Shown here: one piece after another, positions 13,561 through 29,700 of the stretch | Numbering within the stretch: the first letter of the stretch is position 1 | Layout: the number at the start of each line of letters is the position of its first letter | Assembly: GCA_039881145.1 (NCBI GenBank) | Contig: JAYKKI010000091.1 | Coordinates: 2,718,001 to 2,782,000, forward strand | Length of the DNA: 64,000 nt | Origin: Druceiella hillmani | Taxonomy: Eukaryota > Arthropoda > Insecta > Lepidoptera > Hepialidae | Direction: 5' to 3' | Position numbers and translations under genes: made by a program | Notes under the pieces: model-generated | Database searches by the model: none | Told to the model about the DNA's origin: nothing | Seen by the model: only the letters and a program-made list of their open reading frames with translations

Positions 13561-15593
13561 AAGCGATCCATTGCTAAATTCTTATATTTCAAACGCTTTG
13601 CCATATAATAAAATCTATAAAACCATTAGACTTTTCTCATATGAATGTTAAAAGCAGACAAGTTAGACACACGGAGCTCTAACTTACTGATCTACACTTC
13701 TCTAAAAAAAACTGTTGCGAGAAATTGGCTACTTTTATCTCACTCCTTTTTACGACGATATCTTTGAAAAAAAAACTTGGACACTTTCTTTGATGATGTA
13801 TTTTCAGTTTTTTTGTCGTTTCTTTAAAGTCAGAAGACAGATACATGTACAAATAATGTTAATTATTTATCTAGATTTTAACTTTTCTTTTTGTTTATTG
13901 TTTTCTTTTTTCTGGCTCTTCAGCATGTTGGATTTTAACAATAGTCAGTCATACTATCCATTGCCGGTCTATAAGTTTTTTGAGACAATACTTTTTTAAA
14001 TTCTGTATAAGGTAAATCCTATTTGTAGGTCCTTCTTAATAGATATAGTCAACAATAGTCGATTTTTGTATAGTGTATTCAATAATAGCCCTGCGTATAA
14101 TTGGAATCGGAACTAATTAAATGGACACTATCAAAAGTCTTCGTTTATCCTAGATAATGCGACATAAACTTAACCAAATGAGAAAACCGCGGTTCCGATG
14201 TCAAATAGAGCCTTGTTGAGACTATCCTAGTTTTTCTGGATATTTGTAGTGTATACCATACACATAGGGTATTGTATTCAACAGACGGTATGTATTGCAT
14301 TCAATAGATTGTAATGTATTCAATACACTTTTCTAGCCTTGTTATTGTCATGAGTATATCATTTAATAATCTTCTGTAAATTGATTTGAACCGACGCAAT
14401 CCATTATCATGCCCTCTATATCGCAATACTTGTTAAAGTTACTCCCCGAAAAGCACCGATGTTGCACAAGGATGCTAGTATCACCATCAAAATAGTATAT
14501 CTTAGTACTAGTATGCTACTCGTATCTACTCGTATTATCAAACAAGTAAGATCAATTTTCCTACTGACTCATAATTAGACATCTAGGAGTATAAATTTTG
14601 GCGTTAGAATAAATTTGGTCGCTTTCATTATATGGTTTACACTTCCGATAATCTGTACAATATTCGATCTACCTGCTGCACAATGTTTGATCTAAATCTA
14701 AAAGTGATCTCGGTACTTCCGTACATAGAATAGTATGAAATTAACATGAACCAAGAGCCTGGCATATCAATTACCCTATGTGCGCCTAGCTGGCCATAAA
14801 CCAGTCGGCAGGTGTGTTTCTCGATAAACCCCCCGTAGGAGGTGGGCATTAATTTATCATATACACCTACAATTTCAAATATGAACCAATTGCTTTCTTA
14901 AAGACAAAATTCTGTTTAACAAAACTCAAGTTATGTAGGATTTTCAAACCAAACCATATATAAACAATTTTCCAATTACTTAGAAAACCAAATTTATATT
15001 TCAGAGGCAGTCTTATTTTTTAAAATCAAATCACCGTCGCAACTATGAAACACTATCGTATGTAATAAGGAGATCAATATACATAATACAATCGCTTATA
15101 TGTAGTAATCTCGGAAACAACTATTGATACTAACTTAAAATTTTGGAATGCGTTATAACAAAGTTTTAGCATTAATAAATTGTGGTTGTCAAAATTAGTA
15201 AAATAGTTTCGAAACACTTCAGATAGTATCCGCCAGTGCGGCATGCTACTTGACAGAATTTGTTTAATCAATCGCTAATTTATTACTGAAATTAATATCA
15301 ATTAATCAACTTACAACAGTACAATCTCAAGAACATAACATTTTCATATGTTCACTGTGCTACGTAAATATTGAATGTTTACAATTGGAAGAGCAGTCTT
15401 AGCCGTCCAGTGTACTCGTAAAGTAATAACACACCAACCGCGTGAAAGACGTTTGTTATCGAAACGCTGAAGGCGACAGTTGAGGAGAATATTTTCAATA
15501 AGTTTCACACATTTTCATAACACGTCGCGCAGGCGAGCGAGCAACAGACCATCATTTCTGTCAGTGTAAATTAATAATATTTTGATTTCACAG
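13561..15593. other. AT-rich gene-free stretch
   Basis: No gene is recognised. GTATTCAA variants recur between 14060 and 14330 without a regular period. Confidence 0.55.
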
Positions 15594-15732
15594 TTTCTGC
15601 GAGTCGCTCCGAAATACGGATGCGATGAACAAAGTTCGCAACTTTGCGCGTAGATGAATAACAGCACAGTTGCATACGTTCTTAATTCCGCAAGAAAAAT
15701 GTATATGATCTTATGGATCGTATTCTTCACCT
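15594..15732 (+). CDS. Candidate host first coding exon with signal-peptide-like start
   Basis: What I see: a good 3' splice site (TTTTGATTTCACAG ending at 15593), then a moderately GC-rich segment with an ATG at 15654 and a second in-frame ATG at 15699, and a near-perfect 5' splice site GTAAGTAT at 15733. From the second ATG the residues MYMILWIVFFT form a short hydrophobic run like the start of a signal peptide or signal anchor. A second donor-like GTAAGT begins at 15750, which would add 17 nt and change the frame. A short upstream frame starts at 15624. Inference: an exon with 5' untranslated sequence and a signal start, splicing to exons outside the window. No downstream exon was found, the coding part is only 26 residues, and chance is a real possibility. 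I do not recognise the gene. Confidence 0.27.
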
Positions 15733-15759
15733 GTAAGTATCCTTCGACAGTAAGTGTAT

Positions 15760-20265
<4,506 letters not shown>

Positions 20266-22330
20266 TGATGTCAATACCATTATAAAAACATAACACAAAA
20301 ACAATTAAACAAAATTAAAAAACTAAAAGCCAAAACCCAGAAACCAAAAGTCACACCCAAACAAACGTTTTATCCCAGAATAGTAAACCTTTCACAATCA
20401 ACATTTAATAATAAAGAACTAGAACTTTTAAATAAAGGATTTAAATATAATATTCCTACCGCACCATCAAGAAAAAACATAGAATCACTAGTAGTAGATA
20501 CCACCATTGCATTCAGTAACCAGGACGCACTTACTAAATACAAAGCTATTAATATAATATGTAAAGAATACTCTAAAAGCAGGACACACATTAATGATGA
20601 AGTTTTGACACAACGTAATTTATAAATTAAAATTAATAAAGATAAACTCATCCTATCTAAAGCAGATAAAGGCAACACTATAGTTATTCTAGACCAAATT
20701 GAATATAAAAATAAAGTGTACGATTTCCTTAAACCAGATGACTTCACAAAACTACAAAGGGACCCCACCACGACATTTGCAGATAACGTAAAACAATTAA
20801 TTAAAACCGGAAGAAAATATGATGTTACATATTTTCTAACGAATTCGCGAAACATAAAGTTATAGAAATTAACCCTAGAACCCCAATACTATATGGACAA
20901 CCTAAAATTCATAAACCAAATATACCCATACGACCTGTTGTCTCATACACAAACGCACCCACAAAAAAATTAGGTTTTCACCTGAATAAGATCTTCCGAA
21001 ATAAAACCGGATTTGCGCCTAAACATACCATTAAAAACTCTGTTGATCTCTGTAATAAAATTAAAAATGTACATCTAACACCCAATTGTAAATTAGTATC
21101 AATCGACGTAGTAAACTTATTTTCTAATATACCACCAAAAGATTGCCTAAATATAATTTCAGATATCCTGAAAAAGAAAAAGTTAAATCTCATTGAAGCA
21201 TCGGAAATTAGAGACCTCTTTAAAGTATGCATAGACCAAAATTATTTCCTATTCAACAAGTTAATGGCCTTGCAATGGTCCCCCCTTAGTCCCCTTTTTG
21301 CCGAGTTATTTATGAACCATCTAGAAACCAGCCTCTCAAAACAGTAAATTAGCGACCAATATATTATACTATTATAGATACGTTGACGACATCCTTATCT
21401 GCTGGAAAGGTACACAGCGACAGTTAGACCAGTTTGTTAACTTTGCTAACTCCCTACACAATAATATCAAATTCACTTTAGAAGTAGAGTCCGATAATAA
21501 ACTTAATTTTTTAGATATAACAATAGAACGCAAAAATAATAAACATAAATTTAGTATATTTAGAAAATACACATTTACAGACTCCATAATTAATGGTCAA
21601 TCTCAACACCCTTGGTCCCATAAGTTAGCAGCCTTCCATTCCATGATTCACAGAGCTTTTCACAGAGCTTTAACCATCCCTCTAGAAAAACCTATTCTAC
21701 GTAAAGAAATAAAAACTATAAAACAAATCGCAATAAATAATAATTATGACCCATCAATTGTCACAAAACTGTACCATAATAAATTAAGAAAAATACTAAT
21801 ACAAGAAATATACCCGGTCGTACCAAATAATTATATTATTTACTATAAATCTATCCCATACATAGGTAATGTATCACTCACATTTGGAAAACTCTTAATT
21901 AATAATAAAAATATGAATAATATAACATGTACGTATAGTACCATAAATAACTTGGGTAAAACCCTTATTAATAATAAAGAAAAAATAGATAAACATAAAA
22001 AGAGTGGTATCTATAAACTTAAATGTAACGATTGTAATAGTGTATACATAGGTCAAACAGGAAGAGATTTTAATACAAGATATAAAGAACACATTGGCGA
22101 AATAATAAACCAGACACATCTCACTTTGCTAAACATCTCATTGAAAATAACCATCACCCCCATACTGATAATTCCCCCTACATATTACAAATAAATACAA
22201 AAGGTAAAAACTAGGTAAAAACTTAATATCCTAGAAATATTAGAAATAAACAGACATAAAAAGATATCAAGGTCAATATATTAAATGAACAACTAAATAT
22301 AATATCATCACCCATTCTTAATATCTTCTA
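20266..22330 (+). pseudogene. PLE reverse transcriptase / GIY-YIG endonuclease, broken
   Basis: Reading across frames gives the ordered landmarks of a Penelope-type protein. They are SKADKGNTIVIL (about 20660), LYGQPKIHKPNIPIRPVVSY (about 20890), LVSIDVVNLFSNIP with the first catalytic Asp (about 21095), SPLSPLFAELFM (about 21280), the catalytic YRYVDDI (about 21375), KLNFLDITIERK (about 21500), and a C-terminal GIY-YIG domain GIYKLKCNDCNSVYIGQTGR (about 22000-22065) followed by RYKEHI. The enzyme would copy element RNA into a nicked chromosomal target in the nucleus. It is broken by an in-frame TAA near 20622 and by frame changes near 20845, 21270, 21340 and 22105. After the last, the frame continues as SHFAKHLIENNHH and then LNILEILEINRHKK. 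The reading frame is plus; no intact start is visible. Confidence 0.9.
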
Positions 22331-22816
22331 GATATAATATAAATATACAACATTGATACTACAGTACCCTGGAAATTATTTCAGCACTAATACACATATA
22401 AATATAAGTATATATAATAAAAACAACAAAAAAAATTAAAAGAAATAAATAAATAAATATATGAATACACAAAACCGGAGATATGTAGAATTAGTGTATT
22501 ACCTTGTCCTTACTTTCAAATACCCTTGCTTTTGTATAAATATATTACCGATAATAACTTCCATTTAATTTTATTACGTACACCGTAAAGTTTGCATTGT
22601 ATAACCTCACATAATAACAACAATTGAATTTATTACCCCCACTAAAATACTGGTATATTGTATAACTCTCTAATATAATAAAACCTACTCTGCGCCCCTG
22701 CAATAAACTCATTAACATAAACAATGGAAAAATCCGCACAAAGCAGGCTTCCGCTATTGTGTTTGTAACATATAAATGCTGTTGGTTGTTCCTAAGAGTT
22801 AATCTTTGCTTATATC

Positions 22817-22857
22817 CCACCTGAAGATGTTGTAATACAACGAAACCTAGGTCGTGG
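22817..22857 (+). ncRNA. Hammerhead-ribozyme-like motif in the PLE terminus
   Basis: The elements occur in the order of a type I hammerhead. CCAC (22817-22820) would form stem I with GTGG (22854-22857). The core CTGAAGA (22821-22827) fits CUGANGA. GTTG/CAAC (22829-22832 and 22838-22841) forms stem II with a TAATA loop. GAA (22842-22844) follows, then ACC/GGT (22845-22847 and 22850-22852) forms a very short stem III with a two-base TA loop, and C22853 sits at the cleavage position. Odd points: one extra U (22828) between the core and stem II, and a stem III loop too small to form alone. Known: Penelope elements carry minimal hammerheads with very short stem III that can act as dimers. Activity here is unproven, and the extra base may have inactivated it. 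Confidence 0.5.
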
Positions 22858-22915
22858 TTAAAGAAATCAAAGAAAGTAGAAATAATACTACATCACGTAG
22901 TTTCATTTAATTGTG

Positions 22916-25900
22916 AACATTATTGTACTTAAATGTGAACATCAAAGTCCTGTGAACATAAAATTTACGCGGATTAAAAGAAAAATCGTCGTCGTTTCAA
23001 ACTTAATGTTTCTAATTAGTTAACCATGATTTACATATAATATTTTCGTTATTTTAATTTTCAGTAACTCTCTTTAGAAGCAATTATCGAGAGTCTAACC
23101 ACTTACACATGTTTCATCTCAAAAGATCTTTCTGAATTTCCTATTAAAATTCATCTGCTTTATATGTCATTTTAAATTAATCTTTTTCCTTTTCCATTTT
23201 ATTGTATATAGAGTACATTCCTACTTATCTATTTAATTATAAAAATTATAAATTTAACTACATGGAATAACTGCGGTATTGGCTGGCGCCATCCGGACGA
23301 AAATTCTATTTATATATATTGGAATCGATAATGGACCCCAATTGCAGAACACTGTCCAACGACTTATAACTATCTTATAAGCAGACAAAGTGACAGAATA
23401 AGAGACGCCTTAATAATCTTAATAGCCGATTCTCTTAGGCAACGAAGTTAATATTAGTATATTTTTCATCACTCAGTACTATAAAAGTTATTTCACTCTT
23501 TCTTGAATATAAAAAAACATTGCATAGAATTAAAAAAAAACTCTTTCTCCTCGTGGCATTAACACAAATAAATCTTTACGTCCTAACTTTTACTAAGCTC
23601 CCTGTGAAGTCACTTTTATTACGAACCATTTACTAAATGGTATCAATAGTAGTATAAGTATATAACCCTTATATTCTATTTCGCAATACCTAGTCCATTG
23701 TCCCCAATAGACCGTTTAGATTCGAGACTGAGCTTTAAACTTTGAACTATTGATAAATATTGTTTAGTTGAAATTCTAATCTAAAACTGTATTACAAATT
23801 CCAATTATCTAGGGTCGGGTAATCCCTTTTAAGTGCTTTTTCACTAATGTTTACCTTCTTTATTATTATTCCAATTTTGATATGACTGTAGGCACTAACG
23901 TCGAAAGAAATTGAAAATAAATCGGACTCTCCGTGAGTGGGTGTAGTGTAAAGTAGAAAAAACGGGTAGAGAATATTGAGTCAATAAACCCACCGTAAAG
24001 CGATACGATAAAATTCCAATTAAGACGTCCGACCCCGTCACGGCGTCGACTGAATTTCATTAAATATTATGTGGAATGCCGTATACGAATAATAACAATA
24101 TTATCTATGTTAAACAAATTATAAAGTAATATTGTCTGCAATCATCATAACAATAATAAATAGCTTAATGAAAGTTTAAACATGAGTATCTGATTAAACT
24201 ATTGCGGATATATTTATTCGTAGACTTGTCTGCTCTACCCTATATGTTTTCGTAACATACCTATATGTTTTGACGATATTTGAATCATTAAAACAATTTT
24301 GCGATGCGTTACGTTGAAAACACTCGCTAGTCATTTCTTCAGTAATATTGTTGCAGCACCACTGTTATCAGCGTGAATTGAGAAGTGAAGTGAAAAAATA
24401 TTTTAGAACTAAAAAATCAAATACCATATAAAGATATTCGATTAATTCTTTTCAATTAATAAATTTAGGCACAAGATGAAAAATATTAAAATTGATCGAG
24501 TTATAAAATTTAATCTTAATGTTTAGATAGCGGATTGCGTTATCATTTTTTTAATAACGCTTGTATTCTACAAGAGCGAACGAGACAGGGTGGTAAACCT
24601 TCCGTTCATCGTTACTACCCTATAATTTGTCGTCTTACCCTAGCAATAAATTTAGAGACCCATATCTTGCTTATTTTTTGAACAACCTTTTCAATACTGG
24701 TTTTTATTTATATATTTTCGTTATATTTTATTAAAAACAACAAATTTAGGTTCATCCAACTACCCTATTATTTGTTACTACCAGGCTGATTAACTAGGCA
24801 ATTATGCAATTACGATCGCAATATAACATGATTAATTTAACTATAAAGTACTTAACGTTTAGCATGATATTTCATTGGTGGTCAGGTTGTGGTGACTTTA
24901 TGAGTGAAAGATTGATTAAAGTTTCTTTTTACTTATAGAATTCGCAATAAGAAGATATTCTTACACATTTAGGCACTAATCAACATTGTAGAGTATACTG
25001 CATTCTTATGAAACCTTTTTACAAATATTAATTTTTAAATGAAGCATTTCATGGACATAATAATTAGTTACTCTAAAACACACAGTTACTTTTGCAGTTG
25101 ATTTAAGTCACTTTATGGAGTTTCTATAACTTTTTGCTGACCCAAATACATTTCATAAGTTGGACGACTGTTATTCGTTAACTAGTAGAGACTACTTAAT
25201 AATTTTCCTTTTAAATTCGTAATATATACTACTATTCTGAATACCATTCCAATATTCAAAAATACCAGTTCTGCTGGTACGAGGTGGGAACACGTGACTC
25301 TTAACACTAATGCCAATTGAAAATATTTCGTAAACGAATCCCTGTATCGGAAAAGTGTTCATAACGTATTCTCACCCCAATATTTTTTAAAGTCCCTACA
25401 CAACGGGGTATGCGAAAAAAATTAATTTCCGCTTTAGATGTAGGAGAGATACCCTAACAAACTTTTTTTTTAGATTTTATTTCATAACTAGGCAGTATAA
25501 ATATTTAAAACGTTGCCAAATTTCAGAGTTATAGCATTAATAGATTGAGGTAAACTGGCCACGACGTACAAACGGACAGTCAGGCAGATGAACGTGGCGA
25601 AAATAGAAGGATTCCTAGCTTGGTTAAGGAATCCCAAAAAACGCATCTTTGCGTAAAGAATTTAAACTCATAATTCGCAAGTTCTTCTTATATATTTTTT
25701 TTAGTTTACACAATACAAAATATCCTACAGGATGCTAATTTATCAAATTTACGTACGCCCAAAAGAATCTAAGTAAAAATACGAAACCGAAAACAATAAA
25801 TGGGATATGCAGACGCATAAAAATTAAGAAAATGAATGGCATATACCATTTATTTTCTGTGCAGCGATTAATATGTAATAAGTATACTTTCATTTTATTA

Positions 25901-26620
25901 GACCTACAGTACTAAAAAAAACTTATGAATTTAGATATTCACCATTCGTTTAATATTTGGTTGTCGTTTTTAATCAGTGTTTTGAGATTTTCTTGAGATA
26001 TTATTTTAAATAACTTCGCGGCAGTTATTATTATTTCAGAACTTAATAATTTTTGTCTTACGAAAAAAATAATAAACAATAAAATTTTATAGGATTGCAT
26101 TTATTATGGCAGCGGGTTTATTTTGTATATTTTGGTATAGTTTGTATATTTCGTCTTCAATGGTATAGTTTGTATATTTAGTCTCATCGATTCACTTATC
26201 CCATGTCATTGTAAGTACTTATCTCAAAAAACTTAAAAGCAAAGTTACTCCTTAGATGAAAATTTAGTGTTGTCAGCAAGAAAACTAAATAAAGACTAAA
26301 TACTAAATAAACAAATGTTTAATAAATACTAAATAAATAAACGTTTGTTCAAATTCGCTTCAAATGAAACGTATGCAAGAAAATAAGAATTTCCTTTTCA
26401 TCGTAACGCATGTCCAGCAACAATGTAAACTAAATTCCTTTTCTTTTGTCGATCCTCTGCGCTCCTCCCGTTCGCATTCGGCATCCCCATTAAGAGAAGG
26501 GTGTACCGATGTTAGACGATACTTTATATTTTCACTGGTCCCCAAATTAGTAGAAAGAAATATAAATTAACACACAGCCATAAAGAATTTTATTTTGTAT
26601 ATTTTGCTAACTGCATATTA
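22916..26620. other. AT-rich gene-free stretch
   Basis: No gene is recognised. A hairpin-like pair GGATTCCT/AGGAATCC lies near 25610-25635 just after an ACGGACAG motif. This looks like the tail of an unidentified repeat family. Confidence 0.55.
26133..26179. repeat. Two-copy 28-bp tandem duplication
   Basis: TGGTATAGTTTGTATATTT occurs at 26133 and again at 26161, with a partial earlier copy (TTTTGTATATT) at about 26121. Confidence 0.75.
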
Positions 26621-26713
26621 CATTTTACTGTTTTCCATTATGTGAACAAATTAACAAATTTGTTCCAGTACCGGAACAAGTTAACAGCTTACATAATAGA
26701 AAACACTAAAATG
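26621..26713. repeat. 93-bp imperfect inverted repeat
   Basis: The left arm starts CATTTTACTGTTTTCCATTA and pairs with a right arm whose reverse complement starts CATTTTAGTGTTTTCTATTA. Pairing continues with small bulges through GTTAAC-like segments to TGTTCC/GGAACA around a short AGTACC loop. Mismatches such as C/G at position 8 and C/T at position 16 show age. It could be a fold-back miniature transposon or a hairpin RNA gene. I saw no clear target duplication. Confidence 0.75.
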
Positions 26714-29700
26714 AAAAATTATTTGTTGAAATGAGTTTTTTGAATGATATTTGTAAGTTTGCCTGTTTGATACAAAAAATATTTAATAAACTCAAACTAG
26801 ATAACTTTCCAAAGATTTCAGATAACAACACTTCTTTTTCAATACCATGAACAAAAGTAGGATTATTCTACGAGAGATCAAGAAGTAAAGATATTTTGTT
26901 TCAAAACTAAGACTAACTTGATAACATTTAATTTAATGACTTGACTAATCACTGCCATTTCTAGTACACGCGCGAGCACATTTTCCAACTTCAGTGGTTG
27001 TCATTTCGTTTTTTTTTTAATTAACGCAAGCTTCATTCATTTTCCTCATTAAATGCTCAACATTTAAAATCTCCAAATGTAGATTATTTTTTTTTGCTTT
27101 TTTCGTCATATGTAGATCAAATTTGATCAATTTATCTGTTTGAATAGTCACTATCCTGGTCTTGTATGATGTGCAGGTTCTTACATCATATTGCTATATC
27201 ATGTTTAAGTAAAAGAGCTAGTTTGTTCGTTGAAAATCTCAAATAGCTTTCCCCATTTAAATTGTATGGGAGCACGAATAGCATTATTCGGTATTATTGT
27301 TTGACGAGCATATGCAGCATTGCTAGTCAAAATTAAACACCTTGCTAGTCAAAATTAACGTTACAAAAAATCATGTATCAATCTCATAGTACACAAACAC
27401 CTTTCCAATGTTTATTTGTATTATTTAAACTTGTATACATATACTTACAGGAATATGCATATAGAATTTTCCCATGTTCCAAGAGCAATCGCTTGTACCA
27501 AGATAATATTAGTAACATCAGATTTGCAAAGGACTATCACAGTACATTCTTCCCCGGAGTAATTTCTTATCTTTTAATTAGCGATAGCGACACTGCGTTG
27601 CGACAAGAGGACTTACAAAGAAACAATTTTGGAGATTAGTTATTTTTTTCCAAATTAGTTATTTTTTAAACTTATTAATTAAAAATGTATCTTTTCACAC
27701 AGTTCCAATAGCTATGAATTTCGCAATAAAATGGACAATAATTTTACGAATATCTTAACACTAAAAAGTTTGAGGCAGCTTAGTTATTAATTTTAAATCT
27801 ATTACTATTAACGCGAATCGAAGAAAATCGTCTACGTCCCAAATAGTAAGGTTCATACCGTGATCGCGGAGAATATTTTTCGGACTATTTCATGGAGACT
27901 TTTGGAAATAAGTTGTTCGATATTAAGAGGTATTTTGGAAGAAAATCATGATGAATATAATCAGATGGTTCCATAAAATATTTTAATTGTCACCACGACA
28001 GAGACATGCGTAATTAAATTTTATATCTCTAACAATAGGTATTACACATAGTACATAATATGTATCTACGTACCGTGTTACACATAGTATCATCGTGAAA
28101 ACACCCATGCGCCATTCAATGTATCCCGCCGCTCGAATAAATTCAATAACATTTTGAAGCACGTTAAACGACACAAACTCACAAAGATTTGGGCGCGCCT
28201 CCAGTGGCAAAGCATAATACAACGTTATTGCATCGCAAATAGCTTATATCTCTTCCCACTACGCGGCCCCTGAATATGTCGATATATTACACGCGCACAC
28301 ATCGCAAGCGCCGCGACGGCACCGCCAAGCTTTTATCTACGATCGCGTTATTGCCGCTCCGAGACTCGATGCGTGCAGGGAACAGACGATCAGACTGTAT
28401 GTTGTTTTGGACACGGACTCCATTTGAAAGAGCGTTCGAGTTTAACTACTTTAAATGTGGAAAATGAATCGAGGTAGGTATTAAATAAAAAGATAATGAA
28501 TTTAATCGACGCGGTCTTCTTGAGCAATGAGGTAGTTTAGGATCCAATTCATGTGTTAAGCACATCGTTACGCGTTCTCTAAAATGAATTATATACATGG
28601 GAATCGTTTCTAATTTTAAAACACTCTTGACTGTGTTAGTTATGATAATGTTCTTATTAAGTAGTTCTATTCTTATTAGAAGCAGGTCTATCAATTTAGC
28701 CCAGACATTCAGAGTTTCACAAGTTACTTTCGATCTGTTATTTTCGCTCCATCATCTCACGCTTACCGTACTAGCATTTAACATTTAAAATTATAGCACT
28801 TTGCTATCGCTTTAAAGCTAAATAATGACAATTTTCATACTAAAGGCATGTGAATTTAAAATAGAAAAACCTACACTGAATTCTGAAATAACACATTCCT
28901 TAATTTCTACTAATATAATAAATCCTACATATGGTTTCTTCATCAGTTTGTTTGTTTTATCTAATAACTCGTCTATTGCTCTGCAGAATAATAATGTCAC
29001 CACACATGTTATAAACAGGTGCACAGACTCATAATTTCTATAGACCTAGTTCATGACTAGAATTAAAATATACGCTAATTTGTAACCCGAGTAATATCAT
29101 AATTATTATAGGATGAAACTCGGTATTTCATTAAATAATACAAATTTAATACTACGTCAAGTCAATAGATGGCTAAACATATATTAAATAAATTACTTAA
29201 ATATCTCGAGAGTCCAAACCTGCATGTGATTCCCACCACCGTTATGGAAAAATCCTGTGGACGGAAATGAAATATATACATAAAATGTACCGTCATAACA
29301 GTGAAAAATATTAGGTTCAAGAAGAACCGGATGCGGCAAAAGTTCACTTCGTCTGTATGTGTTTTACGGATGGTTCTCGGTAGATTCTAGATAATATTAT
29401 TAATATTGAATTGTACTGGAGAGCGCTGAAGCATTTCGAGATATATTCGCGACACCTAGACGCTGTCAAATGCTTGAAAGTATATTGAAGAGACAATAAT
29501 AACGACAGCATTGTTTCCTGTATGTGCGTTGAATTCGGGTAACTTTTGTTGGACGATATTAAAGTTGTAAGCATATGCGATGTTGGCAGAGTATTTACAC
29601 GGATATTTACATATGGCTAAAGGTATTTTAATGTAGTTATGTTGCGAAACTTGTCATGATTATGATTTTTTAAAAGGAATAGCAAAAAATTCAAATCTAA

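Larger units (their letters stand above)
20266..22915 (+). mobile_element. Penelope-like retroelement (PLE), decayed
   Basis: This element spans the protein-coding region (to about 22330), a roughly 480-bp AT-rich 3' region, and a terminal segment with a hammerhead-like sequence (22817-22857) and the tail that ends CACGTAGTTTCATTTAATT near 22915. The same tail recurs at 5.4-5.6 kb and 41.96 kb, which supports the 3' boundary. No matching terminal copy lies upstream of 20266, so the copy is probably 5' truncated. I saw no clear target duplication. Known of the family: PLEs encode one protein joining a telomerase-related reverse transcriptase to a GIY-YIG endonuclease, and some carry hammerhead ribozymes in their terminal repeats. 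Confidence 0.85.

Noticed and set aside
15515..15730. 71-codon minus-strand frame across the candidate exon
   Set aside because: The plus strand has better splice signals and a signal-peptide-like start; the minus frame has no recognisable domain.
20370..22194. Minus-strand open frames over the Penelope element (20370-20855, 20978-21232, 21372-21587)
   Set aside because: Shadows of the plus-strand reverse transcriptase; no independent domain.
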